Source: Acidimicrobiales bacterium
Lineage (GTDB): Bacteria > Actinomycetota > Acidimicrobiia > Acidimicrobiales > Iamiaceae
Direction of reading: 5' to 3'
Assembly: GCA_025463985.1 (NCBI GenBank)
Contig: JAODBM010000184.1
Span: 1-64,000, forward strand
DNA: 64,000 bases
The notes beneath the pieces were generated by a model. It was not told where the DNA came from. It did no database searches and saw only the letters and a list, made by a program, of their open reading frames with translations. A program made the position numbers and the translations under genes. Shown one piece after another: positions 17,313 to 26,601 of this stretch (positions are counted from its first letter, which is position 1; each line of letters opens with the position of its first letter).

Positions 17313-18812
17313 ATGACACAACTGACGTCGCCGGATGCCCCAGCCCCCGCACGGCCCGCCGGACGGCTCCGTCCGCCCCGCTCCCCCGCCAAGCCGACGA
17401 CGGTCCTCATGATCCTTTGTGCTGCGGCCTTCATGGCGACGCTCGACCTTTTCATCGTCAACGTGGCGTTCCCCGACATCGGGCGCAGCTTCCACGGCGC
17501 GTCGCTGTCGGACCTCAGCTGGGTGTTGAACGCGTACGCGATCGTCTACGCCGCGCTGCTCGTGCCGCTCGGACGGCTGGCGGATCGCTACGGGCGCAAG
17601 GCGTTCTTCATCGGCGGCCTCGCCCTGTTCACGGTCGGCAGCGCGGCCTGCGCCGCCAGCCCGAACCTCTGGGGCCTGGTCGCCTTCCGGGTCCTCCAAG
17701 CGGCCGGCGCCGCGGCGTTGACCCCCACCAGCCTCGGACTTCTCCTCAACGCCACCCCGCCCGAGGCGCGGGCACGCGCCGTGCGCATCTGGGCCGCGTC
17801 GGGAGCGCTCGCCGCCGCGGTCGGGCCGGTCGTCGGCGGACTGCTGGTGCAAGCGGCGTGGCAGTGGGTGTTCATCGTGAACGTGCCGGTCGGGCTGCTC
17901 GCGATCGTCGCGACGCTCCGATCGGTGCCCGACTCGAGGGACGGGGCCGTGACGCGCGTGCCGGACCTCGTCGGCGCCGCGGTCTTGGCCGGCGCGATCG
18001 GTGCCCTCGCGCTCGGGCTGGTGAAAGGCCCCGACTGGGGTTGGTCCTCCGGGCGGGCCGTGGTGTCGTTCGCGGTGGCCGCCCTCGCCGCGCTCGTCTT
18101 CGCGCAGAGGATCCGCACCCATGCCGCTCCGGTGATCGAGCCCGCGCTGCTGCGGGTCCGGTCGTTCGTGTGGTCGAACGTCACGGCGCTGGCCTTCAGC
18201 GCCGCGTTCGGCGGATCGCTGCTCGCGGTCATCTTGTGGATGCAGAACGTGTGGCACTACAGCGCGGTGCGCACGGGGTTCGCGATCGCGCCGGGCCCGT
18301 TGCTGGTGCCGGTCTTCGCGGCGATCAGCGATCGCTTGGCCCGACGCGTCCCGGCGGGCGTCATCGCCGCCGCGGGCTGCACGCTGTCCGCCCTCGGCAG
18401 CGTGCTGGTGCTGCTGAGCGTCGGACCCCACGCCCACTACGCCGCCGAGATCCTGCCGGGCTGGCTCATCGGCGGCGCCGGCGTCGGCTTGGCCCTGCCG
18501 ACCATCATCTCCTCGGCCACCGCCGGCCTCCCGCCGGCTCGCACCGCCACCGGAAGCGCGATCGTCACGATGAGCCGCCAGATCGGCATCGTGCTCGGCA
18601 TCTCGATCCTCGTCGCCGTCCTTGGCAAGCCGGTGGGCTATGCGAACGCCCATCGGGCGTTCCAGCACGGTTGGTGGGCCATCGCCGGCGCCGCGCTCCT
18701 CGGCACGTTCACCGCGTTCGGCATGTCGCCACGACGGCGGGCCGCACCTAGCGCCGACCCGTTGCCCGTGATGGAGCCGGCCTCCGTCCTCGCGACCGGG
18801 GCCGTCCGATGA
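17313..18812 (+). CDS. MFS transporter, DHA2 type
   Basis: ATLDLFIVNVAFPDIGRSF; GRLADRYGRKAFFIGGLALF. Confidence 0.92.
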   Translation: MTQLTSPDAPAPARPAGRLRPPRSPAKPTTVLMILCAAAFMATLDLFIVNVAFPDIGRSFHGASLSDLSWVLNAYAIVYAALLVPLGRLADRYGRKAFFIGGLALFTVGSAACAASPNLWGLVAFRVLQAAGAAALTPTSLGLLLNATPPEARARAVRIWAASGALAAAVGPVVGGLLVQAAWQWVFIVNVPVGLLAIVATLRSVPDSRDGAVTRVPDLVGAAVLAGAIGALALGLVKGPDWGWSSGRAVVSFAVAALAALVFAQRIRTHAAPVIEPALLRVRSFVWSNVTALAFSAAFGGSLLAVILWMQNVWHYSAVRTGFAIAPGPLLVPVFAAISDRLARRVPAGVIAAAGCTLSALGSVLVLLSVGPHAHYAAEILPGWLIGGAGVGLALPTIISSATAGLPPARTATGSAIVTMSRQIGIVLGISILVAVLGKPVGYANAHRAFQHGWWAIAGAALLGTFTAFGMSPRRRAAPSADPLPVMEPASVLATGAVR

Positions 18813-19414
18813 CGGGCGAGGACGGCGTGGTCACCATGTCCCGCCGCCGCGACGTGCGCTGGGATGATCCGCTGATCGGTGCGGCCCTCGCCCGCCAGAT
18901 GAGCGGCCTCGACTACCTGCAGGCCGTGGCCGACGGGCGCATCGCCGCACCACCGGTGGCCGCCCTGCTCGGCATGAGCATCGACCGGGTCGCGCCGGGG
19001 CGGGTCGACTTCCGGCTCGACATCGGCGAGCACCTCTACAACCCGATCGGCTCGGTCCACGGCGGCATCTTCTGCACGCTGCTCGACTCGGCCATGGGCT
19101 GCGCCGCGCACACGACCCTTCCCCTCGGGCACGCCTACACGACCCTCGAGCTCAAGGTGAACCTCGTGAAGCCGCTGACGGTCGCGACGCCCTGGGTCGT
19201 GGCCGAGGGTGAGGTCCTCAGCGCCGGCCGTCGCGTCGTGACCGGCAGCGGCCGCATCGTCGGTCCCGATGGCGCGCTGTACGCCCACGCCACCACCACC
19301 TGCCTGGTCTTCCCGGTCGATCCCCCATCCGCCGACCCTGCCGCGAGCGTGGCGCCGGCGCCGCCAGCAGGGCTGCGAGGGTTCAGTCGGGGCGATGGAC
19401 GCGGATCGCGATGA
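18809..19414 (+). CDS. PaaI-type hotdog thioesterase
   Basis: YNPIGSVHGGIFCTLLDSAMGCAA; ATGA overlap with MFS. Confidence 0.9.
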   Translation: MTGEDGVVTMSRRRDVRWDDPLIGAALARQMSGLDYLQAVADGRIAAPPVAALLGMSIDRVAPGRVDFRLDIGEHLYNPIGSVHGGIFCTLLDSAMGCAAHTTLPLGHAYTTLELKVNLVKPLTVATPWVVAEGEVLSAGRRVVTGSGRIVGPDGALYAHATTTCLVFPVDPPSADPAASVAPAPPAGLRGFSRGDGRGSR

Positions 19415-19856
19415 CCGTCTCGCCCGGGACTCGGGAGCAGCGCAGCTCCAGCGACCGGTCGAACCCGCCGCCGGAGCCAGGGGTGGCTTTTGCCGGCAGC
19501 TGGAAGGCGGTGGCGTCACAGGGGATGGTCATGGCCGCCGCTCGTTGCCCGTAGGCACCGAGGACTTCGGACCACACCGTCTTGGGGGCGCCCCGGAACG
19601 CGAACGTGCGGTCTACGTCGAACGCCGAGCTCGATGATTCGAGGCGACGCGCGCCGGCGGGAAGGTTGGCAACCATCTCGTCGGCCGCCTGCACCAAGAG
19701 CTTCGTCTGCCCGTTGGACGCGCCCGGATTGAGGTAGCGCACGCCCAGCAGCGCGACCGCGATCAGGCCGCCGACGAGCGCGAGGACCGCCACGGTCGTG
19801 ACCACGCGACGCGCCAGCGTGGGGAGCAGCTCGAACGGCGGATCACTGCCCCGCAT
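19383..19856 (-). CDS. membrane-anchored hypothetical protein
   Basis: N-terminal TM then extracytoplasmic domain. Confidence 0.6.
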   Translation of the reverse strand: MRGSDPPFELLPTLARRVVTTVAVLALVGGLIAVALLGVRYLNPGASNGQTKLLVQAADEMVANLPAGARRLESSSSAFDVDRTFAFRGAPKTVWSEVLGAYGQRAAAMTIPCDATAFQLPAKATPGSGGGFDRSLELRCSRVPGETVIAIRVHRPD

Positions 19857-19939
19857 CGCCGAACGCTGCCCGCGCCATTCGCCCCACGCGCGGGACGTTA
19901 CCGCCCGCCGACAGCGCTGACCCGCCACACCCCACCCCC

Positions 19940-20062
19940 GAACTGGGCGGGGTTGCGGTCGCCGGGACCGCCGAGTCCCCGCCCAGTTCCAGATGGGGGG
20001 CCACCCAACCCCGAACTGGGCGGGAGTGCGGTCGCCGGGACAGCCGAGTCCCCGCCCAGTTC
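19940..20062. repeat. two tandem ~73-bp hairpin units
   Basis: GAACTGGGCGGG...CCCGCCCAGTTC at 19940/19989 and again at 20013/20062; copy 1 has an inner GCGGTC-gccgg-GACCGC stem. Confidence 0.85.
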
Positions 20063-20110
20063 CAGCGGGGGGTGGTGGACGACCGGCGAGGGATGACGCA
20101 GGATGGCCCG

Positions 20111-20830
20111 ATGGCGGAGGCCGTGGGGGCTGAGAACCGGGTCGAGCGGCCGTCCACGAGGCGCACCGCCGCGCTGATCGTCGCGGGAATCGTGGCCGGC
20201 CTGGCGGTGGTGGCCCTGCTGGTCGTGACCGTCGCGTTCGACCGATACACGATCCCCAGCCAATCGATGGTGCCGACGGTCGGGCCCGGTGGGTCGGTCC
20301 TGACCCGCCCTTCGTCCGGCCGCGGTCTTCATCGCGGCGACATCATCGTGCTGCGACCACCGCTGTCGCTGGGCCGGTCGCTCGGGGTCGACCAGGTGAT
20401 CGGCCGCGTCGTCGCCATCGAGGGCGACACCGTCTCCGCGACCGGTGGCCACCTCCAGATCAACGGTGCGGATGCCAACGAGGCGTACCTCCCGAGCGGC
20501 ATCACGACGCCGGACATCCCGCAGACGCCCGTGCCCGCCGCGCACGTGTACGTGCTCGGTGACAACCGGACGAACTCCCAAGGGTCCCGGATCTTCGGGC
20601 CGGTGCCGTTCGCGAGCGTGAACGCTCGGGTCGTGCGGATCGGCGCGCCGAGCAGCATGGCCATGCTCGGCGGAACGCTGGTGCTCTGCCTGCCGCTGAT
20701 CTTCCTGCTCGCCGCCCGTCGACGGTCTCGACGGCAGGGCCGGGAACCGAGGCGCGGCCGCGAGCGGCGCGAGCGATCCGAGTACGCCGACTGGGCCGAA
20801 GCACGGCGATCGGAGCGCCGCCGGAGCTGA
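20111..20830 (+). CDS. S26 family signal peptidase, atypical
   Basis: TM then IPSQSMVPTVGPGG, RVVAIEGDTV, VYVLGDNRTNSQGSRIFGPVP; start MAEAVGAENR chosen. Confidence 0.85.
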   Translation: MAEAVGAENRVERPSTRRTAALIVAGIVAGLAVVALLVVTVAFDRYTIPSQSMVPTVGPGGSVLTRPSSGRGLHRGDIIVLRPPLSLGRSLGVDQVIGRVVAIEGDTVSATGGHLQINGADANEAYLPSGITTPDIPQTPVPAAHVYVLGDNRTNSQGSRIFGPVPFASVNARVVRIGAPSSMAMLGGTLVLCLPLIFLLAARRRSRRQGREPRRGRERRERSEYADWAEARRSERRRS

Positions 20831-20852
20831 TCGGCGCGATCCGGCGCCGATC
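20829..20852 (+). terminator. hairpin at end of signal peptidase gene
   Basis: GATCGGCGC / GCGCCGATC perfect 9-bp repeat, 6-nt loop; no clear U-tract. Confidence 0.4.
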
Positions 20853-21017
20853 TATCGTCGAAACCCATCAACGGGCCCGCCGAAGCTTGCGCAAAACGCC
20901 CTAATACGCCGAAACCCTGCAAAACACTCGAGTCGGGGAATGCGGGTATTCTTTTGTTTACCTGGGCTGAACCGCTTCTTTGCGTGAATAGCCGATGAAT
21001 GGACTAGACATCGGCCG

Positions 21018-21902
21018 ATGGATCTTCGGCAGCTGGAATGCTTCTTAGCGGTCGCAGACACCCTGCATTTCGGGCATGCGGCGGAGCAGCTCCACCTGGC
21101 CCAGCCCACGGTGAGCGAGTCCGTTCGCCGGCTGGAGCGCGAGGTCGGCGGCCCGTTGTTCGATCGGACGACGCGCAACGTCACGCTGACGGCGCTCGGT
21201 GTCGCGTTCCGCGGCGAGGCCGATGCCGCCTATCGCCGGGTGCAGGACGCCTACACCACGGGCCGAATCCTGGCGCAGCGTCGACCCGAAGCCTGCTTCG
21301 TCGGGCACGCCATGGACGTGAGCGAGAACATCCTCCGACTCGTGCCGGAGATGGGCCGGCGGTGCCCCGAGATCGTGCTCACCCTGCAGTACATGTCGAC
21401 GATGCAGCAGCTCGAATCGTTGCGGCGGCGACGGTTGCAGTTGGGTGTGTGCTGGCAGCCCGACCTCAGCGGTGAGCTCGTGGCGATGCCGATGGGCGAG
21501 GCCACACTGCTCGCCGTCGTCCCGGCCGATCATCCCCTGGCCGACCACGAGGAGATACCGCTTGCGCTGCTGGCGACCGAGCCGTTGATCGGCTGGCCGC
21601 GCGAGCTGCACCCGGGCATGTACGACCGCTTCGCGAACGCCATGGACGCGCTCGGTGAACCGTGGGCGTTGGTGGGCACGACGGTGGGGTTCGACAACGT
21701 CGCTTCTCGGGTGCTGGCCGGGCATGGGGTGGGCGTCGTGCCGGGCCCGGCCGTGGGCGAATCGCGGGTGCCGACCCTGGCGTACATCCCGGTCACGGAT
21801 GGACCAGCGTTCGAGCGCGTCGCAGTGTGGCGCCGGGGCGAGACCAACCCCGCGGTGCCGGTGCTCGTGGACTTGATGTCGGAGGCGTTCGCTCCCTGCT
21901 GA
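21018..21902 (+). CDS. LysR family transcriptional regulator
   Basis: MDLRQLECFLAVADTLHFGHAAEQLHLAQPTVSESVRRLEREVG. Confidence 0.95.
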   Translation: MDLRQLECFLAVADTLHFGHAAEQLHLAQPTVSESVRRLEREVGGPLFDRTTRNVTLTALGVAFRGEADAAYRRVQDAYTTGRILAQRRPEACFVGHAMDVSENILRLVPEMGRRCPEIVLTLQYMSTMQQLESLRRRRLQLGVCWQPDLSGELVAMPMGEATLLAVVPADHPLADHEEIPLALLATEPLIGWPRELHPGMYDRFANAMDALGEPWALVGTTVGFDNVASRVLAGHGVGVVPGPAVGESRVPTLAYIPVTDGPAFERVAVWRRGETNPAVPVLVDLMSEAFAPC

Positions 21903-22029
21903 TCGGGCCCGGACGTTCATCGCGGATCGCTATGGATCCCGAAACCTTCGACCTTGTTGGCCACGAGCCCCTCGGCTCATGCTGGCTCGGACGCGGCAAT
22001 CCTGCCGTCGCAGACCGAGGTCGAGCGTC

Positions 22030-22833
22030 ATGACGGAGCCGAGTGCCGACGGCGAGCAGGCGGTCGCCGACCCGCCACCTCCGGTGCTGCGCGCCGAGGG
22101 CATCACCGTCCGCTACGGCGGCATCGCGGCACTGTCCGACGTGAGCTTCGACCTCGACGCCGGCTCATGTCGCGGGTTGATCGGCCCGAATGGTGCCGGC
22201 AAGACGACCCTGTTCGACGTGCTGTCGGGCATGTGCTCGACCTCGTCGGGCACGGTGACGTTGCTGGGTCACGACATCGGTCGGCGGTCGTCGGCCTGGC
22301 GGGCCCGCCACGGCATGCGCCGGACCTTCCAGCGCCAGCAGATCTTCGGTCAGCTCAGCGTGGAAGCCAACGTGCTGGTCGCTTTGGAGTGGCAAGGCGG
22401 CGGCGGCGGCATCGCCGCGGACATGCTGCGCGCGCCGTCGCGACGCCGCCGCGAGGTCGAGCGGCTGGCGCGGGCCGACGAGGTGATCGAGCTGTGCGGG
22501 CTCGGGCCGCTCCGGAGCCAGCTGGCGGGCCGCCTGCCGATCGGCCAGGCCCGGATGGTGGAGATGGCCCGCGCGATCGTCGACGACCCGAAGGTCTTGC
22601 TCCTCGACGAGCCCACGTCCGGGCTGGACCCGGCCGAGGTCGAGCGCTGCGCGGGCCTCTTGCGGTCGATGCGCGCCGCGGGCTGCGCGATCGCGCTCGT
22701 CGAGCACGACATCGGGTTCGTCATGCGCGAGTGCGACCGGATCATGGTCCTCGAAGTCGGTCAGGTCATCGCCGACGGCCCGCCGGACACGATCGCAAAC
22801 GACCCTCGGGTCAGCGCCGCCTACCTCGGTTGA
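22030..22833 (+). CDS. livG: branched-chain amino acid-type ABC transporter ATPase, LivG-like
   Basis: Walker A GPNGAGKTT, LPIGQARMVEMARAI, LLLDEPTSGLD; no permease gene adjacent. Confidence 0.88.
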   Translation: MTEPSADGEQAVADPPPPVLRAEGITVRYGGIAALSDVSFDLDAGSCRGLIGPNGAGKTTLFDVLSGMCSTSSGTVTLLGHDIGRRSSAWRARHGMRRTFQRQQIFGQLSVEANVLVALEWQGGGGGIAADMLRAPSRRRREVERLARADEVIELCGLGPLRSQLAGRLPIGQARMVEMARAIVDDPKVLLLDEPTSGLDPAEVERCAGLLRSMRAAGCAIALVEHDIGFVMRECDRIMVLEVGQVIADGPPDTIANDPRVSAAYLG

Positions 22834-22903
22834 CGGCACGTCTCTCGCGTCACCATTTGGGTCGCCCGTTCATCGCTTCGTCAACACCTTTGGAGAGCAT
22901 CGA

Positions 22904-24097
22904 GTGAAGGACTTCCCCAAGATCATCTCGGTCGACGATCACGTGATCGAGCCGCCGCACGTCTGGCAGGACCGGCTTCCGAAGAAGTATCTCGACGTGG
23001 GGCCGCGCATCGTGAAGGCGCCCCTCGGCGAGTACACGTTCGTCGGCGGCAAGGCCGCGTTCCGCGTCGGCGGCCCCGACGACGGGCCCGACGTCGACTG
23101 GTGGTTCTACGAGGACCTGCGCCGGCCATTGCTGCGCCTCGATGCGGCCGCCGGGTACCCCCGCGACGAGATCGACCTGCGGGCTATCACGTATCAAGAC
23201 ATGCTGCCGGGCGCGTGGCAGGTCGAGCCCCGCCTCAAGGACATGGACACGAACTGGACCGAAGCGCAGATGTGCTTCCCGACGTTTCCGAGGTTCTGCG
23301 GCCAGACCTTCACCGAGGCCAAGGACCGAGAGCTCGCGCTGCTGTGCGTCAAGGCCTACAACGATTGGATGGTCGACGAGTGGTGCGGACCGTCGGGCGG
23401 CCGGCTGATCCCGCTGATCATCATGCCGCTGTGGGACGCCGAGCTGTGCGCCCAGGAGATCTACCGCAACGCCGCCCGCGGGGTGCGTGCCACCTGCTTC
23501 TCCGAGATCCCTGCCTACCTCGGCCTGCCGTCGATGCACGGCAACGACTGGGACCCGTTCCTGCGCGCGTGCGAGGAGACGGGCACCGTCATCAACATGC
23601 ACATCGGGTCGAGCTCGAAGATGCCCTCGACGTCGGCGGACGCGCCGCCGGCCGTCGGTTCGAGCCTCACGTTTGCCAACGCCTGCTTCTCGCTCGTGGA
23701 CTGGCTGCTGTCGGGGGTCTTCACCCGGTTCCCGAAGCTCACGATCGCCTATTCCGAGGGCCAGATCGGCTGGATCCCCTACATCCTCCATCGCGCCGAC
23801 GTGGTCTGGCAGGAGAACCGCGCGTGGGGCGGGGTGGCCGACCGGGTGTTCGAGCCGCCGAGCGAGCTGTTCTCACGGCACGTCTACGGCTGCTTCTTCG
23901 ACGATCCCCACGGCCTGCGCTCCCTCGACGAGATCGGCGCCACGCGGGTCACGTTCGAGAGCGACTACCCGCACTCCGACAGCACCTGGCCCAACACGCG
24001 CCAGGTCGCGGAGGAGCAGACCAAGCACCTCGACGACGCCACGATCGAGCTGCTCATGCGGGGCAACGCGATCCGCATGCTCGGCCTCGACCTGTGA
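22904..24097 (+). CDS. amidohydrolase-2 family metal-dependent hydrolase
   Basis: ISVDDHVIEPPHVWQDRLP...; FESDYPHSDSTWPNT. Confidence 0.9.
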   Translation: MKDFPKIISVDDHVIEPPHVWQDRLPKKYLDVGPRIVKAPLGEYTFVGGKAAFRVGGPDDGPDVDWWFYEDLRRPLLRLDAAAGYPRDEIDLRAITYQDMLPGAWQVEPRLKDMDTNWTEAQMCFPTFPRFCGQTFTEAKDRELALLCVKAYNDWMVDEWCGPSGGRLIPLIIMPLWDAELCAQEIYRNAARGVRATCFSEIPAYLGLPSMHGNDWDPFLRACEETGTVINMHIGSSSKMPSTSADAPPAVGSSLTFANACFSLVDWLLSGVFTRFPKLTIAYSEGQIGWIPYILHRADVVWQENRAWGGVADRVFEPPSELFSRHVYGCFFDDPHGLRSLDEIGATRVTFESDYPHSDSTWPNTRQVAEEQTKHLDDATIELLMRGNAIRMLGLDL

Positions 24098-24098
24098 G

Positions 24099-24932
24099 CT
24101 AGGCGGGCGGCCCGGCGTCGAGGATGGCGTCGAGCCGCGCCTGCATCTGCGGGGCGTATTGGGTGTGGGGCAGCACCCAGAACCGCTCGTTGCGGATCGC
24201 GTCCACGACCATCTCGGCGATGACCGCCGGGTCGGTGCCGGCGGCGATGCCCGTCCGATAGCGCTCCTCCAACGCGACCTCTTCTGCCGACGGTGGCGAC
24301 GTGGCCTCGTCGCTCGTCCAGCGGCTCGGCCGATGCCGGGGCGCGGCAAGGATGTCCGTGCGCACGAAGCCGGGGCACAGGACCGACACCCCGATCGGTG
24401 CCTGGATCTCGGCGAGGTCCAGCGCCAGCGATTCGGACAGCGCGACGACCGCGGACTTGGACGTGTTGTACAGCGCCGACCTCGCTCCCGGGAGCAAGCC
24501 GGCGATGGAAGCGGTGTTCACGATGTGCCCGCCGCCCTGCTCGAGCATCAGCGGCACGAACGTGGCCGCCGAGCGCACGACGCTCCACAGGTTCACCCCG
24601 AGCAGCCACTCCCAGTCCGCCTCGGAGCGCTCCCAGACGAGCCCGCGGATGCCGACCCCGGCGTTGTTGCAGACGACGTCGACCACACCCCAGGCCTCGA
24701 TCGCGACATCGGCCACCGTGCGCATCGCCGCCGGGTCCGACACGTCGACCGCCAGCGCGACCACAGCAGCGCCCCGCTCGCGGAGCGCCTCGGCCACCAC
24801 GTCCAGCGGCGCGGCGTCGATGTCGACGAGCACCACCCGCATCCCCTCGGCCACGAACCGCTCGGCCAGCCCGCGACCGATGCCGCTGGCCGCGCCAGTG
24901 ACCACCGCGACGCGGGAGCGCAGATCCTTCAC
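24099..24932 (-). CDS. SDR oxidoreductase
   Basis: VTGAASGIGRG; CNNAG; LYNTSKSAV. Confidence 0.93.
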   Translation of the reverse strand: MKDLRSRVAVVTGAASGIGRGLAERFVAEGMRVVLVDIDAAPLDVVAEALRERGAAVVALAVDVSDPAAMRTVADVAIEAWGVVDVVCNNAGVGIRGLVWERSEADWEWLLGVNLWSVVRSAATFVPLMLEQGGGHIVNTASIAGLLPGARSALYNTSKSAVVALSESLALDLAEIQAPIGVSVLCPGFVRTDILAAPRHRPSRWTSDEATSPPSAEEVALEERYRTGIAAGTDPAVIAEMVVDAIRNERFWVLPHTQYAPQMQARLDAILDAGPPA

Positions 24933-25462
24933 GAACGCCGGCGGTCGAACTCGGCGCCGTAGGCGAGCGGGTCCATCGCGAGGTGGTGCGACAGATCACC
25001 CGAGTGGTCCGCATAGATGGCGCGCGACGTGAAGCGCCACGTCCCGTCCACCCGCTGGAACCCGTCGTGATAGCGGCCGGCGCAGATCGCCTGGAGGGCG
25101 AAGTCGGGCCGGGACTGGTACACGACGTAGTACGAGCGGGCCGTCGCTCGGTCGTTAGGCGCGTCGACCTCGATGATGAGGTTCGTGGTGACGTACTGCG
25201 TGTGCGGCAGCTCGTCTTCGTACACGCGCGACGTGGTGCGGAAGAGCTCGGCCGTCTCGGCGATGCCGCGCTGCACGCCGTGGCCGCCGGGCTGGCGGTC
25301 CGCGACCTCGTCGGCCGGCACCCCGACGCCGGGATAGCCGGCCGGGTAGTGCGTCTCGAACGTGGCGTCGGCGAACAGCTCCGCCGCGCCCAGCCAGTCG
25401 CCCCGGTCGCGACATTCGGCGACCGCGTAGATCAGGTTCGCGATGGCCTGCTCGTCGGTCAT
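24929..25462 (-). CDS. NTF2-like/SnoaL-like protein
   Basis: AIANLIYAVAECRDRGDWLGAAELFADATFE...; ATGA overlap. Confidence 0.82.
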   Translation of the reverse strand: MTDEQAIANLIYAVAECRDRGDWLGAAELFADATFETHYPAGYPGVGVPADEVADRQPGGHGVQRGIAETAELFRTTSRVYEDELPHTQYVTTNLIIEVDAPNDRATARSYYVVYQSRPDFALQAICAGRYHDGFQRVDGTWRFTSRAIYADHSGDLSHHLAMDPLAYGAEFDRRRS

Positions 25463-26367
25463 GAGCGCGTCGCCTCAGTGCCCGCGATCGCCTCGCCGTT
25501 GCGGGTGAACGGCAGGCGCCCGAGCTGCTCGCGGATCGGCACGAACTCGGGCTGGAGCATGGCGCGACGCTGCCAGTTGGCACCGTCGACGACCATCGTG
25601 TGGCCGGTCACGTAACGAGCGAACGGGGAGGCCAAGAAGACCGCGGCCCAGCCGAGCTCGCGGGGCTGGCCCACGCGGTGTGCGGGCGAACGACGATCCT
25701 CGTTGTCACCGCGGCCCGGGACGGCGCGGATGGCCGCGACCTCGTCGACGTGGGGGAACAATCCGGGGACGAGCCCGTTCACGCGTATGCCATATGGCCC
25801 CCACTCGACGGCCAGCGATTCGGTGAGGTTCTTGACCCCGGCCTTGGCCGCCGCTGAGTGCGCATGACCGGGACCGCCGGTCCAGGCATAGGAGGCGCCG
25901 ATGTTGATGATCGATGCCGGCGTGCCGCGCTCGATGGCCCGCCGCGCCACCTCGCGCGAGCAATAGAACGTGCCGTTGAGGACGATGTCGGTGACGGCGC
26001 GCCAGGCGTTCGGGCTCATGTCCTCGGCCGGGACCGGGAAGTTGCCGGCCGCGTTGTTCACCAGGATGTCGACCGGCCCGAGCACCGTCTCGACCTCGTC
26101 GACGGCAGCGGCGATCTGCTCGGGCTTGCGGATGTCGCACGCCACCGCGTGGGCCGCCGCGCCCTCGGCCCGCACGGCGTGCAGGCCAGCGTCGAGGTGG
26201 GCCGTATCGCGGCTGAGGATGCCTATCGCCGCCCCGAGCCGGGAGAACTCGGTGGCGATCGCCTTGCCCAGGCCGGTGCCGCCGCCGGTCACGATCACCA
26301 CCGAGCCGTCGAAGGTGCCGGCGGCCAGGGGCGTCGTGCCCAGCGGTGGCGGTTCAGGCAGTCCCAT
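25459..26367 (-). CDS. SDR oxidoreductase, 2,4-dienoyl-CoA reductase-like
   Basis: VTGGGTGLGKA; VNNAAGNFPVPAEDMS; HSAAAKAGVKNLTESLAVEWGPYGIRVNGLVPG. Confidence 0.9.
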   Translation of the reverse strand: MGLPEPPPLGTTPLAAGTFDGSVVIVTGGGTGLGKAIATEFSRLGAAIGILSRDTAHLDAGLHAVRAEGAAAHAVACDIRKPEQIAAAVDEVETVLGPVDILVNNAAGNFPVPAEDMSPNAWRAVTDIVLNGTFYCSREVARRAIERGTPASIINIGASYAWTGGPGHAHSAAAKAGVKNLTESLAVEWGPYGIRVNGLVPGLFPHVDEVAAIRAVPGRGDNEDRRSPAHRVGQPRELGWAAVFLASPFARYVTGHTMVVDGANWQRRAMLQPEFVPIREQLGRLPFTRNGEAIAGTEATRS

Positions 26368-26398
26368 GTCGCGCAAGGTAACAGCGCGCTGAAGGGCT

Positions 26399-26419
26399 GA
26401 CGAGAGTTCAATTCTCGTC
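26399..26419. promoter_or_regulatory. 21-bp near-perfect palindrome in divergent promoter
   Basis: GACGAGAGTTCAATTCTCGTC, one mismatched pair. Confidence 0.5.
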
Positions 26420-26601
26420 CTTCATCGATCAGGGCGATGAGCGAGAGCGCGCTGGGAACCGTCGGCCGCACTGATCGTCGGCCGCGATGAATGTCGCCGC
26501 GATTTGGCTTGTCCGGATGCGGGTCGCGGTCGAGAGTGGCCACTACCGACCCGAGCGGTTGCGCGAGACGCCCGCTTGCCCGAGCTGTAGGGGAAAAGAC
26601 C

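Noticed and set aside
16896-18668. 590-aa minus-strand ORF opposite the DHA2 MFS gene
   Set aside because: Shadow ORF with His/Arg/Asp-rich composition
25459-26367. Apparent loss of SDR catalytic Tyr (HSAAAK instead of YxxxK)
   Set aside because: 2,4-dienoyl-CoA reductase-type SDRs normally lack Tyr at this position, so not anomalous
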